In this document: in pieces, positions 32,275 through 41,110 of the stretch
How positions within the stretch are numbered: position 1 is the first letter of the stretch
Layout: each line of letters starts with the position of its first letter
Source of the DNA: a virus
DNA: 58,170 bases
IMG/VR virus record: IMGVR_UViG_3300028592_000013
Location: 1-58,170 of that record
Reading direction: 5' to 3' (one strand)
Notes under the pieces: model-generated
Databases searched by the model: none
Seen by the model: only the letters and a program-made list of their open reading frames with translations
What the model was told of the DNA's origin: nothing
Position numbers and translations under genes: made by a program

Positions 32275-33788
32275 TGCCTCCCGTCGAACAGCTTCCAGGC
32301 GAGATCGTGACGCCCACTCGCGACGAGGTGATCGCTCGACACAAGCGGTCGTTTCGGTTGCGCGTTCCTGGCGCAGACACTGGCGAGGGCACGCAGCCGC
32401 ACGTAGATGCGACGGTAGCCGCCGACACCGTGATGCCGCTACATGCCGCGTCCGTGATCGTGGGTCGCAACACGGTCATGGAGGAGGCCACCGGCGAGGC
32501 CGTCGACCAGTGGCTCGAGCGCGAAGGCGTTCCTCCGCGGCGCGATGCCGTAGGCGGCTCCGGCTACGTCCAAATCAGCACTTCCGCGGGCGGCACGGCG
32601 ATTCAGGCCGGCGACGAACTCGTTCATGAAGAAACGGCGTTCACCTTTCGGGCGCTTGAGACGCGCGCTTACACCAACGGCCAATCGGTCTCGATCATCG
32701 CCATCGACACCGGGCCGAACACGAATCTGAAGCCCGGCACGCAGCTCCGATGGTCGAGCCCGCGCCCAGGTTGCGGTTCGATTGCAACAGTCGTTGAACA
32801 GGCCAGCGGCTCCGGTCTCACGGGTGGCCGCGAGCGCGAGACCGACGATGAGGCCAAGGCTCGGTTGAGGCAGGCCAAGCAGAATCGCGCGGCAAGCGGC
32901 AACGACGCCGAGTATCAGGAGCTCACCGAGGGCACGCCACAGGTGGCGGTCCAGAAGGCGTTCACCTACCCGGGCATCCTGTTCCCTGGCACCACGTGCG
33001 TGGCCTTCACCATGTTGCCTGCGGTATCGGGTGGCAGCAGGATCCCGAACCCGGCGCAGGTCGCGCTCGCCGAAAGCTACGTCGTCGGTGAGATGCCCGC
33101 AGACGACGGCGCGTTCTTCGCGTTACTCGACGAGGAGGACGCCGACATTGCGTACGGTGTCACCTGGGCGCAGGGAGCTGTGGGCTGGAAAGACGTTGCG
33201 CCGTGGCCGCCGTACTACGCCGAGGACGGCACACCCGGCGGCGTGTTCGTGTCCGCAGCAACGAGCCCAACAAGCTTCACGCTCGCCGCCGACGACTACA
33301 CGGGGATCCAGCAGCCGGTCGCCGGGCAGACGATCGGCCTGTTCAATGCCGACGATCTCGAGTTCGTTCAGAAGCGCATCCTGAGCTTCACGGGCACCGG
33401 GCCCTGGGTGATCACCGTCGACACGACCAACAACGTCAGCGACGAGGAGTACACGCCCGAGGTCGGCCAGCGTGCCATGCCTTGGAGTGATTCGCTCGAA
33501 CTGCTCTTGCCAGGCATCTGCGCGTACTTCGATGCGCTTGGGCCAGGTGAGCAAGTCGCGACTTTCTACGACGAGGGCAACCGACAGCGCCGGCAACCGC
33601 GCCCTGCCCCGCGCACGTGGCCATCGACGCTCACCAACAAGGGGCTGCTCGACGCGATCGAGATCGATGCCGTCGAGGACGCTGAAGTTTTGGAAGGCGA
33701 CGGCCTGGCTCCGAGCGTGGGCACGCCCGGTGTGCTCGCCAACATCCTGCGCCTTAGGTGGATTGCCATCTTCCCGGAGACTGTCTGA
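32274..33788 (+). CDS. Baseplate J-like protein (Mu gp47-like)
   Basis: A 504-residue protein of the baseplate J family: 'EIVTPTRDEVIARHKRSFRL' N-terminus, 'VSIIAIDTGPNTNLKPGTQL' in the barrel, 'GGRERETDDEAKARLRQAKQ' with 'ASGNDAEYQELTEGTPQVAV QKAFTYPG' and C-terminal 'ILRLRWIAIFPETV'. It forms wedge arms that change shape on contact with the host. The family is the most conserved baseplate component. Overlaps its neighbours by one base. Confidence 0.85.
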   Translation: MPPVEQLPGEIVTPTRDEVIARHKRSFRLRVPGADTGEGTQPHVDATVAADTVMPLHAASVIVGRNTVMEEATGEAVDQWLEREGVPPRRDAVGGSGYVQISTSAGGTAIQAGDELVHEETAFTFRALETRAYTNGQSVSIIAIDTGPNTNLKPGTQLRWSSPRPGCGSIATVVEQASGSGLTGGRERETDDEAKARLRQAKQNRAASGNDAEYQELTEGTPQVAVQKAFTYPGILFPGTTCVAFTMLPAVSGGSRIPNPAQVALAESYVVGEMPADDGAFFALLDEEDADIAYGVTWAQGAVGWKDVAPWPPYYAEDGTPGGVFVSAATSPTSFTLAADDYTGIQQPVAGQTIGLFNADDLEFVQKRILSFTGTGPWVITVDTTNNVSDEEYTPEVGQRAMPWSDSLELLLPGICAYFDALGPGEQVATFYDEGNRQRRQPRPAPRTWPSTLTNKGLLDAIEIDAVEDAEVLEGDGLAPSVGTPGVLANILRLRWIAIFPETV

Positions 33789-34288
33789 TGACTGCCCCCG
33801 ATTTTCTCACCTGGACCGGCGACGAGGACAACGCGCCGCGCCGCCCGTCGACCGATGACCTCGGTGGCGACCAGAAACAGAACCACGCCCGGTATCTGCC
33901 GAACCCGACTACGCAGCCAACCGCCGAGGGCTGGAATCAACAGGTCAAGCAGATCGCTGCGCATTCCCAGGTGGTCGACGCGGCGCGGATCGACGTCGAC
34001 TTCACGGCTGGCGTTCCGGCTGTCGTCGCCGTCGCTTCGCCGAGCCCTAGCATCACGACCGACTCGTTCGAACTCACCGACGAGGGTACCGGCATCGTGC
34101 TCATCGAGTGGGAGCCCGACCTCATGCCGCCGGCACAGATCGCCCCGCGTGGCCCGTTCATCCGCTCGGCGCTCACCACTCGCTGCGAGGGCCACATCGA
34201 GCCGGTGACGAACGGCGTGCGCGTTCGCCTGTTCTCAAACGGCACGGTCGCGGACCTGAACTTCAGCATCGACATCCACGGCTCCTGA
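33788..34288 (+). CDS. Hypothetical tail protein, 166 aa
   Basis: Starts in TGATG overlap with the baseplate J gene. Residues 20-60 (DLGGDQKQNHARYLPNPTTQPTAEGWNQ) are polar; the rest is a beta-sandwich-like domain ('IDVDFTAGVPAVVAVASPSP', 'GTGIVLIEWEPDLMPPA', 'NGVRVRLFSNGTVADLNFSI'). It may be a fibre adaptor or decoration on the baseplate. No name can be given. Confidence 0.6.
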   Translation: MTAPDFLTWTGDEDNAPRRPSTDDLGGDQKQNHARYLPNPTTQPTAEGWNQQVKQIAAHSQVVDAARIDVDFTAGVPAVVAVASPSPSITTDSFELTDEGTGIVLIEWEPDLMPPAQIAPRGPFIRSALTTRCEGHIEPVTNGVRVRLFSNGTVADLNFSIDIHGS

Positions 34289-34291
34289 TCC

Positions 34292-35971
34292 ATGGCTGAG
34301 TTCAGCGCATTCACCGATTTCGGTCACCTGGAGTTCAGCTCCAGGCCGCCGCACGGAGAGCTCATCTACGAGCAGATGGTCTCCGACCTCGGCTCGGGCC
34401 AGAACTACGACGACGACTTCGACGGCCCGGCCATGGGGCGCCTCTACGCCGACGCGATGGTGTTCGCCGACGCGAAGTACGCGCTCGAGCGTGCCGGATC
34501 TCAGTTCAACCCGCTGAAGGCGGTCGAACTCCTGCCCGCGCTTGAGAGCGAGTACGGGCTCGCCCCCGACGCTCAGGCGACCATTGCCGAGCGCCAGCGT
34601 GATCTTGCCGCCGCGATGCGCCTTGCCGGCGGCGCAAGTCGCGTGAACGTCGAAACCGTGCTCGAGATGGTGCTCGGCGACGACTTCGTCGAGTACGAAA
34701 CCGTGAGCGTCGCCGATACGGTGGCTACGAGCGCGGACCCCGGTGCGGACGGCATCTACGTCAAGCCGGGCACGCCACGCAGTGTCTTCAGGTTGCTTGA
34801 CTCCGTGTTGTTCACCGGAACACCCGTGACGGTCGCCTACGAGACGGTCATCGGAGAGACGGACGCGCTTGCGACCGGCGACCGGTTCGCCCTCGATGCC
34901 GGAGACTACGACCGCCATGAGGTGGTGACCGTGACGTCCGTGGGTGAGGACGAGGACGGTCGCACGACCATCACCGCCACGTTCGAGCGCCCGCACACGC
35001 AAGGCGTGCTGATGGCCACCGGGCGACACCCGTACTTGGGCAGCACGAAGCGCCACAACGTGGTCAAGCTCACCGAAAGCGGCATGGCCACCGCGAGAAC
35101 GCAGGCTCGAGCCAACAGAGCGCTCGGTCAGCTGCTCCGCGGCGTCAGCACGTGGGCGCTCACCGACAGCGACGACGCTTTCACGGTCGGCGAAGGTCTG
35201 CTCGGTGTGACGCTCATCGGCGAGGACGATCTCTCCGGCGATCCGATTCCGACCGGCATGGTCCTCCATTGGGACATGCAGGATCCGGACAGCTACGAGG
35301 TCACGGCTGGCACGCCGGACCGGGTTACGGAGATCACTAACCTCGCCTCAAGCGCGACGGCTACTGCCGTCAGCAACGGCCCCGAGTTCGAGTCGCTCGG
35401 TTGGGGCGGCGGCTTGCACTGCATGAAGCTCAACGGGAGCGACATGCGGATCATTGACACCGAGGCCGCGGTGCTCGCGCTGCTCGACGGCACCGAGCCC
35501 GCATACACCGTCTACATGGTGGTGGAGCCGCTCGCGCCCGACGCAGCGGCGGCATTCTTCGGCGTCGGTCACTCCGCCAAGGGCGTGAACCAGAGCAGCA
35601 TGCTGCTCGGCACGACCAACACCGGCAACGGCAGGCTGCGCATTGAGCGCTTCAACGACTCCTCCGCTGGCATCGCGCAGGAGTCTTCTTCGGACGTTGC
35701 AGCCGCGCGCCAGGTGATCGCCTGGGTTGTCCCTGGCACGACCGCCTCGGCCTACGTCAACGACGGCGGCTCCGACCCGACCAACGCGAGCCTCGACCCT
35801 GGCGACAACAGCATGGTCCCGGACAGGTTTGCTCTCGGGTGTCGACCGAGTTCTTCGCCCGGAGCCTTCGGAAACTTCCGCTTCGCCGAGCTGCGCATCT
35901 ACTCGGCGGCGCACAACGACGAGCAGCAGCAATCCATGAGCGAGTACCTCATGAGCAAGTGGGCGGTCTAA
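34292..35971 (+). CDS. Tail protein: gp48-like N-terminus fused to lectin-like domain
   Basis: A 559-residue protein. Residues 25-130 ('GQNYDDDFDGPAMGRLYADAMVFADAKYALERAGSQFNP', 'ELLPALESEYGLAP', 'TIAERQRDLAAAMRLAGGAS RVN') resemble the Mu gp48/P2 I baseplate connector family. The C-terminal ~240 residues look like a LamG/concanavalin-type lectin: 'HWDMQDPDSYEVTAG', 'AYTVYMVVEPLAPDAAAAFF', 'FRFAELRIYSAAHNDEQQQSM SEYLMSKWA'. The latter probably binds host-surface glycans. The fusion puts adhesion directly on the baseplate. Confidence 0.68.
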   Translation: MAEFSAFTDFGHLEFSSRPPHGELIYEQMVSDLGSGQNYDDDFDGPAMGRLYADAMVFADAKYALERAGSQFNPLKAVELLPALESEYGLAPDAQATIAERQRDLAAAMRLAGGASRVNVETVLEMVLGDDFVEYETVSVADTVATSADPGADGIYVKPGTPRSVFRLLDSVLFTGTPVTVAYETVIGETDALATGDRFALDAGDYDRHEVVTVTSVGEDEDGRTTITATFERPHTQGVLMATGRHPYLGSTKRHNVVKLTESGMATARTQARANRALGQLLRGVSTWALTDSDDAFTVGEGLLGVTLIGEDDLSGDPIPTGMVLHWDMQDPDSYEVTAGTPDRVTEITNLASSATATAVSNGPEFESLGWGGGLHCMKLNGSDMRIIDTEAAVLALLDGTEPAYTVYMVVEPLAPDAAAAFFGVGHSAKGVNQSSMLLGTTNTGNGRLRIERFNDSSAGIAQESSSDVAAARQVIAWVVPGTTASAYVNDGGSDPTNASLDPGDNSMVPDRFALGCRPSSSPGAFGNFRFAELRIYSAAHNDEQQQSMSEYLMSKWAV

Positions 35972-35972
35972 A

Positions 35973-37151
35973 GTGTTCAGTAGGCGACGAGCGTCTGGCC
36001 TCTGGGTTCCGCGATCGGCTGTCACTCCCGGCGAGTTCGAGTCGATGGATCGCGACATCGCGCGCGCGATCGATGGACATGGGGGCGGAGCGTATGCGCC
36101 GAGTTCGGTGATTGAGATTGGCGGCGAAGGTCTCGAGGTTTCGAGCACACTCGACGTCACCGGTACGCTCGAGAACTCGCGACTGGACGCGCTCTCGATC
36201 CACAACTGGAACAGCGTCTTCACGGTCACTGACTGCGAGCGAGCGCTGCTCTGGGTTCCTGCCGGCTCTCAGTGGGGCGGATCGCCCGTCTGGCACACCT
36301 ACGGCACCGACAGCGGAAACCCCGTGGGCATGGTCCTGATCGACGGCATCGGATCGCATGACTCCATGGATCTGGGAGCGGGCGACGGCCTCACCCCGAC
36401 GTGCGCCGCCTCGAATGAAGACGGCAGCGTAATTCTAGTTGGCGGCACACCCGGCTCCGGGAGCACCAAGAAGATCCGACGCTCGACCGACAGAGGAGAG
36501 ACCTGGACGATCGAGGACACCGTGGCTTCGGGGACGACCGAAGTGTCAAGCCTCGCCTACGTGCCGCTCCTGTCGCTTTGGGTGGCGGGCCTTTCGAATG
36601 GCAACATCGAGACGTCCCCAGACGGTGAGACGTGGACCAATCAGACCGTTCCCAACTCAGACCGCAGGCACTCGCTCGCTGTCAGCGACGACGAGATTCT
36701 GGCATTCACCAACGCCTCAACCGACAAGGCGCTGAGGTCGACGAACGGCACCGCATGGTCGGAGGTGACGATGCCAGCCTCTGGAACTTGGGCGCATGGT
36801 GCGTGGAATGCTGCTCGCGGCAAGTTCATGGCCTGCGACACCACCGCCGACACCTTTGCTACCAGTGCCACCGGCGCAACCTGGACGCCCGCCGCTGGCA
36901 CCCTAACCGCAGCGACGATCGTTCGCGGAATCGCTGCGTTCAACAAGGCGTGGCTCATCATCACCGGCAGCGGCGGTTCGGGTGGGCAGGCCGGCCTTCT
37001 CTACAGTGCCGACGATGGCGCCTCGTGGCGCGTTGCACACAACCACGTTGCGGATGGTGTGCGCGAAGGCGCTCTGGGCGTCGGCAACCGGCAGATCATG
37101 TTCAAGGACCAGAGCGCCGGGCACTACGTCAGCTTCCGAAGCGCCTTGTAG
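35973..37151 (+). CDS. BNR/Asp-box beta-propeller tail protein
   Basis: A 392-residue protein from a GTG start. Five short Asp-box-type repeats are visible, roughly every 45-60 residues: 'RRSTDRGETW', 'ETSPDGETW', 'LRSTNGTAW', 'ATSATGATW' and 'YSADDGASW'. That is the signature of sialidase-like six-bladed propellers. No obvious catalytic Tyr/Glu pair was identified, so a binding (fibre tip) role is as likely as an enzyme. Its stop directly abuts the stop of the antisense lipoprotein gene. Confidence 0.65.
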   Translation: MFSRRRASGLWVPRSAVTPGEFESMDRDIARAIDGHGGGAYAPSSVIEIGGEGLEVSSTLDVTGTLENSRLDALSIHNWNSVFTVTDCERALLWVPAGSQWGGSPVWHTYGTDSGNPVGMVLIDGIGSHDSMDLGAGDGLTPTCAASNEDGSVILVGGTPGSGSTKKIRRSTDRGETWTIEDTVASGTTEVSSLAYVPLLSLWVAGLSNGNIETSPDGETWTNQTVPNSDRRHSLAVSDDEILAFTNASTDKALRSTNGTAWSEVTMPASGTWAHGAWNAARGKFMACDTTADTFATSATGATWTPAAGTLTAATIVRGIAAFNKAWLIITGSGGSGGQAGLLYSADDGASWRVAHNHVADGVREGALGVGNRQIMFKDQSAGHYVSFRSAL

Positions 37152-37822
37152 TCACTTGGCACAGCCGCAGACGCCTCCGTGACCATCGCAGCACCCCTTG
37201 ATGCTGCCGGCGCAGGCGCACTTCTCAGAGGTCGTTTGATCGCAGCAGAGCAGCGCGTCGAGCGACGGCTCGTGGCGCGCGTCGAGCACCCCTTGCAGGA
37301 TCTTCTCGTGCCCGGCCGCGAACTCGGCTCGGTCCGCTTCTGCCAGTGCGTCGTGCATTTCGAGCAACCGTTCTCGGCAGCCAATCGGGGCATACTCGCT
37401 GTAGCAGGCCGCGACATGCTTCATACGCTCGCTATGCCCAATCAGACGGTACCGCCGCTGGCGCTCCTCAAGCTGTAGCCGCTTCTTGTCCTGGCGGTCG
37501 TTCTCTTCCGCCTCGTAGCGCGCAGCTGTTTCTGCTCGCTCCAGCTCCTGCTGCGTAGCCCGCCACTTCTCTGAGGCTGCTCGTTGCCTCTCTGCCTCTA
37601 CGGCAGCATCGCGCACGGCGGCACGGTCAAGCTCAAGCTGCCGATCACGTCTTGCTCGTGCTGGCGGCAGTTGCCGCGGCACTGGGCTAGCCGCTGCCTG
37701 GCGTCTGACTCTAGCCGCTCGCACTCGGCGACGCCGCTGCAGCCAGCAGCGAGCCTGTCACGGAACCCGTCATTCCCAGCACAGGCGAACGCGAACGTGC
37801 AGAGAAGTTGTGCCGCGCGCAT
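37152..37822 (-). CDS. Cys-rich lipoprotein-like gene interrupted by a frameshift
   Basis: From ATG 37822 the product begins MRAAQLLCTFAFACAGND, a short lipoprotein-like signal with a lipobox-like FAC, then Cys-rich coil (CERLESDARQRLAQCRGNCR). This frame stops at 37598. The longer -1 frame continues 'QLELDRAAVRDAAVEAERQR' to a Cys-rich end (CDQTTSEKCACAGSIKGCC, then DGHGGVCGCAK), stopping at 37152. Both halves look coding and the change lies roughly at 37640-37760. A single-base error, a broken gene or a programmed shift are all possible. It follows the GYF gene by TGA-ctg-ATG coupling. Confidence 0.5.
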
Positions 37823-37825
37823 CAG

Positions 37826-38128
37826 TCAGTCCCTCACCAGCACGAACGCCCAGAGCCACAGCGCGCCCCAGAGTACCGTCATGAGCAGCATCGCCTGAGC
37901 GGCGCCGCTCGCAACCGCGCTCTTGATCACAGCCCGCGCTTCGTCGGGCGGTAAGTCGGCGAAGCGTGGCGGAGGTCGCCCAAACGGCGTCTCCGCGATC
38001 GGCATCCACACCGTTCCGTCGTCGCGACGAACGGCCGTGATCCAGCCGCCCCGCGCAGCGGCCCACACGTCCTTCTCCGACAGCGGCCCCGACTGCGAGC
38101 CGTCCGCGTTCCTCACGTGCCAGCGCAT
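37826..38128 (-). CDS. GYF_2-like domain membrane protein, 100 aa
   Basis: Residues 2-50 (WHVRNADGSQSGPLSEKDVW...GGWITAV...VWMPIAETPF) match the GYF_2 pattern: aromatic start, 'dG..sGP.s...v', 'Gw...d..vW.pi'. A single membrane segment follows at ~78-96 (QAMLLMTVLWGALWLWAFVL). GYF_2 proteins bind Pro-rich partners and are frequent in myxobacteria-like genomes. It heads a two-gene antisense cassette within the tail-fibre region. Host-like cargo, possibly altering the host envelope; function inferred only. Confidence 0.6.
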   Translation of the reverse strand: MRWHVRNADGSQSGPLSEKDVWAAARGGWITAVRRDDGTVWMPIAETPFGRPPPRFADLPPDEARAVIKSAVASGAAQAMLLMTVLWGALWLWAFVLVRD

Positions 38129-38191
38129 CCGACGAATCCAGCCACGCCTGCGCCTCGTTCGCAACCACACCCCTGAAAACAGCGCAATTCC

Positions 38192-40255
38192 ATGGCAGTT
38201 CCTGAGAACATTCGACTCGCCGCCAAAATCGACGGCGGCGCCAAGCAGACGGGCGTGCTCACCGTCGACTACGAGGATGTGGTCGTTCTCTGTCTTGAGA
38301 ACGCCTCGGGAGTGACCCGGGCGACATACCGAATTTGGGACTACCCGGAAGACTTCCCGCTGCCGTCTGGGTGGACCGCTGATGAAAGCGGTCTCGGCTA
38401 CTACGTCAACGTCAAGAACGGCGCCGATGCGCCGCCGATCACCCTGCCGGCCTCTGCCGCGGACTGGGGCGACTTCGGCTGCAGCGTTGAGGTCAACGGT
38501 CGAAAGCGCAGAGGCGTCCTCGCAGAGGACTTGTTTAACGACAGACTGATCCTTGTACTCCCAAGCTCGACCGGTGTAGCCGACTTGTTGCACGGCGAGT
38601 CCAACCAGCGCGGCGACCCGCGGCAGTGGACTGCGGCGCTTAAGCGCAACGCCCGTCAGTTGGACGCGGCGATCGCGACTGGCCTCGGCGCGGGCGGAGA
38701 CGAAGAGCACCAGATCATCCGAAATACGGTCGGTAACGTGCCGCAGTGGGGCGCCCTCGACGCCTCCAAGCCCGCCGCCGTCACCAACCTCCCCTACATC
38801 GACGCCCGGCACTACGGCACCCTCACCCCCAACAGCTCCGGCGCGGCGGCAGCAAACACCGCAACGATCAATGCTGCGATCGTTGCGGCAAACGCGGCCG
38901 GTGGCGGCGTCGTGCTCATCCCGCCGGGTGTCTACTACATCACAGGGCTCACGATGCTCAGCAACGTGACCCTTCAGGGGGCGGGTCGCGGCTGCACCAC
39001 TCTCTATCTCGCCGACGGATCGAACGCTCAGGTTATCAGCATGGAGGCCGTCACGGACGCCTTCATCTGCGACCTGGCGATCGACGGCAACCGCGCCGGC
39101 CAGTCCGCCATCGTCCATGGCATTCGCGGTGAGGACCTGACGGACGTTACGATCGAGCGCCTCATCATCCAGAATACCGCCTGGTACGGAATCGGCGTGC
39201 AGGATGGTGCCAACGTCAAGGTGTCGATCGACAACGTGCGGATCTACAACACGGGCGGCGACGGCATCGATTTCAAAAACAAGGCCGACGCCAACGAAGA
39301 CATCTGCCTAAGCAGCGTCTACGTCGACACCGTTGGGCAGAACCTCTCCGGCGACCCGGAGCAATCCGGGATCGACATCAGAGGCCCAGCACGACTCTTC
39401 AACATCGTCATTCGCAACATCACTGGCGATCAGTCCGGCGTGCGCTTCCGCGTGGGCGAGGCGGAGGAGGAGAACGGCATCGGTGGACATCGATCCTGCC
39501 TGGTGGGCTTCGACATTCGCGCGGCCTCCGGGCACACGTCGAACGGCGGCGTGATGGTTCAGGCGCGCGACGTCTACGTTGCGGGCGGTTACATCGCGGG
39601 TTGTTGGGTCGGCCTGTTCGCGGGGGCCGCGCGGTGCACGGTATCGGGCGTCACAGCGGAGAGTTGCGAGAGCCACGGGGTCACGTTCGGCTCGTCCGCT
39701 GACGGTTGTGTGGCGCTCGGATGCAGCGCGCTGTCGAATGGCGCGAGCGGCTTCCGCCTTCAGGGCACGAATCAGAAGACGCTGGGCTGTCGCAGCCTCA
39801 ACAACACGGCGCACGGCTGGAAGCTCGAAGCGACCTCTGTAATGCCTGAGGTCAGCAACTGCGTGGCAGACGGCAACGGCTCCGGCGCGATCGACAACGC
39901 GACCACCACTGCGTTCGGCCTGAATAACATCGGCTTCACCTTGCGCGAATATGCGACGTCCGCGAACCGCACGATCTCGGGCGGGGTGATCGCGTGGACC
40001 AGCGGGCGCACGCTTCGCGTCGATACGGAGGGCGGCGCGTCGTCCGACGAGCTCGACACGATCACAGGGACGATTGCAGGTCAGCTCGTGATTCTTCGCG
40101 CGGCCAACTCAGACCGCACGATCGTCTGCAAGGATGGTACCGGCAACCTACGCCTGTCCGGCGACTTCAGCCTGGATAATACAGAGGACACGCTTACCCT
40201 ACTGAGTGACGGCACGAACCTGCACCAACTCACTCCGAGCAATAACGCGACCTAG
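38192..40255 (+). CDS. Beta-helix tailspike/receptor-binding protein
   Basis: A 687-residue protein. Residues 1-190 form a virion-anchoring head ('ITLPASAADWGDFGCSVEVNG'). From ~200, 'YIDARHYGTLTPNSSGAAAANTATINAAI', 'GGVVLIPPGVYYITG' begin a right-handed parallel beta-helix (pectate lyase 3-like) with repeated 'G..v.....v.n' coils up to ~600. A small C-terminal beta-domain ends the protein ('NLRLSGDFSLDNTEDTLTLL'). Such spikes bind or cut host polysaccharide. The stop TAG overlaps the stop of the antisense gene in CTAG. Confidence 0.8.
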   Translation: MAVPENIRLAAKIDGGAKQTGVLTVDYEDVVVLCLENASGVTRATYRIWDYPEDFPLPSGWTADESGLGYYVNVKNGADAPPITLPASAADWGDFGCSVEVNGRKRRGVLAEDLFNDRLILVLPSSTGVADLLHGESNQRGDPRQWTAALKRNARQLDAAIATGLGAGGDEEHQIIRNTVGNVPQWGALDASKPAAVTNLPYIDARHYGTLTPNSSGAAAANTATINAAIVAANAAGGGVVLIPPGVYYITGLTMLSNVTLQGAGRGCTTLYLADGSNAQVISMEAVTDAFICDLAIDGNRAGQSAIVHGIRGEDLTDVTIERLIIQNTAWYGIGVQDGANVKVSIDNVRIYNTGGDGIDFKNKADANEDICLSSVYVDTVGQNLSGDPEQSGIDIRGPARLFNIVIRNITGDQSGVRFRVGEAEEENGIGGHRSCLVGFDIRAASGHTSNGGVMVQARDVYVAGGYIAGCWVGLFAGAARCTVSGVTAESCESHGVTFGSSADGCVALGCSALSNGASGFRLQGTNQKTLGCRSLNNTAHGWKLEATSVMPEVSNCVADGNGSGAIDNATTTAFGLNNIGFTLREYATSANRTISGGVIAWTSGRTLRVDTEGGASSDELDTITGTIAGQLVILRAANSDRTIVCKDGTGNLRLSGDFSLDNTEDTLTLLSDGTNLHQLTPSNNAT

Positions 40256-41049
40256 TGATACGTGCGCTCGGTGTCGATGACGTAGTCTGCTGGTCTGGCC
40301 GTATCGATTGCCCCGCTCGAGAGTTCGACCGAGAGTTCGATCTTGCCCCGGCAAACCCGCTCCACGCATTCAACGAGCGCCTCACCGATCTCGCGATCGA
40401 ACTCCTTCGTGTAGTGGCTCGCGTCCAGCATCGCGGTCCGGACGCCGGCCCCCAAAACCAGCGGCGTCGGGTCCCACAGCGTGGCGCTTGGCGTAGCGTC
40501 GCACACCTCGGCGATCACCTCACGCAGCATCCTGCGCTCAGGGAACGGTGTTCCGTCATCGCGCGGAATAGTCAGGTGAGGAACGAAGACCACCGGCTTG
40601 CCGAGCGCCTCGGCGATCGCCACTAGGTCGCGCTTGACCTCGTCCCGGCTCTGGTTGCTGGCAACGGCCGTCTTCGCGAGTTCGGCCGAAGCGTCGTCAA
40701 GCTTGCCCTCGAGAGCGAGCTTGACGCACCACTGCTGCAGGTGCCAGCCGCGCAACTGGAGGCGCTTGACCGACGAAATCTCGATAACGAAGACGTCGGT
40801 GCCGCTGTAGAAGCCGGGGCGGATGGCGCCGGCGTTGTGCGTTTGCCCCGGGGCGCGGATGACGAGCGGCATGAGGTCAGCCGGCAGCGCCGCCGCTCCG
40901 GTCATGACCTGCAGTTTCTGCAGTGTCTCCGGCGTCGTGTACGTGTACCAATCGGCGCCGACGTGACCGATGGCGACCCGCTTGCGGCGGGCCATGACGG
41001 CGAGAGGGGCGAATACCCGACAGCTACCGATCGCTGAGACTCTTAGCAA
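40252..41049 (-). CDS. SGNH-like/WcbI-like putative polysaccharide-modifying enzyme
   Basis: A 265-residue minus-strand protein. It starts at TTG (41049) with GGGAGGG just upstream. Motifs: 'SAIGSCRV' (GSC 8-10) in the position of the SGNH nucleophile block, 'TDVFVIEISS' (84-93), 'VVFVPHLTIPRDDG' and the C-terminal 'LDASHY' (D209-x2-H212, a DxxH block). Here Cys10 sits where SGNH enzymes have Ser. Members of related folds are esterases or acyltransferases on sugars (WcbI on capsule). Tandem paralogue upstream. Acting on host surface polysaccharide next to the tailspike is plausible but inferred. Confidence 0.6.
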   Translation of the reverse strand: MLRVSAIGSCRVFAPLAVMARRKRVAIGHVGADWYTYTTPETLQKLQVMTGAAALPADLMPLVIRAPGQTHNAGAIRPGFYSGTDVFVIEISSVKRLQLRGWHLQQWCVKLALEGKLDDASAELAKTAVASNQSRDEVKRDLVAIAEALGKPVVFVPHLTIPRDDGTPFPERRMLREVIAEVCDATPSATLWDPTPLVLGAGVRTAMLDASHYTKEFDREIGEALVECVERVCRGKIELSVELSSGAIDTARPADYVIDTERTYH

Positions 41050-41110
41050 CGCGCCCTCCCTGGCATCTGGTCGTGAAGCGTACCCAGAGAGCCGCTGCTG
41101 GGCAAGCCGC

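Noticed and set aside
37826-39118. A long minus-strand frame of 430 residues opposite the tailspike
   Set aside because: Only its last 100 residues (from ATG 38128) are protein-like (GYF-like domain plus membrane helix). The rest is a mirror of the plus-strand tailspike gene, which has a clear beta-helix sequence.
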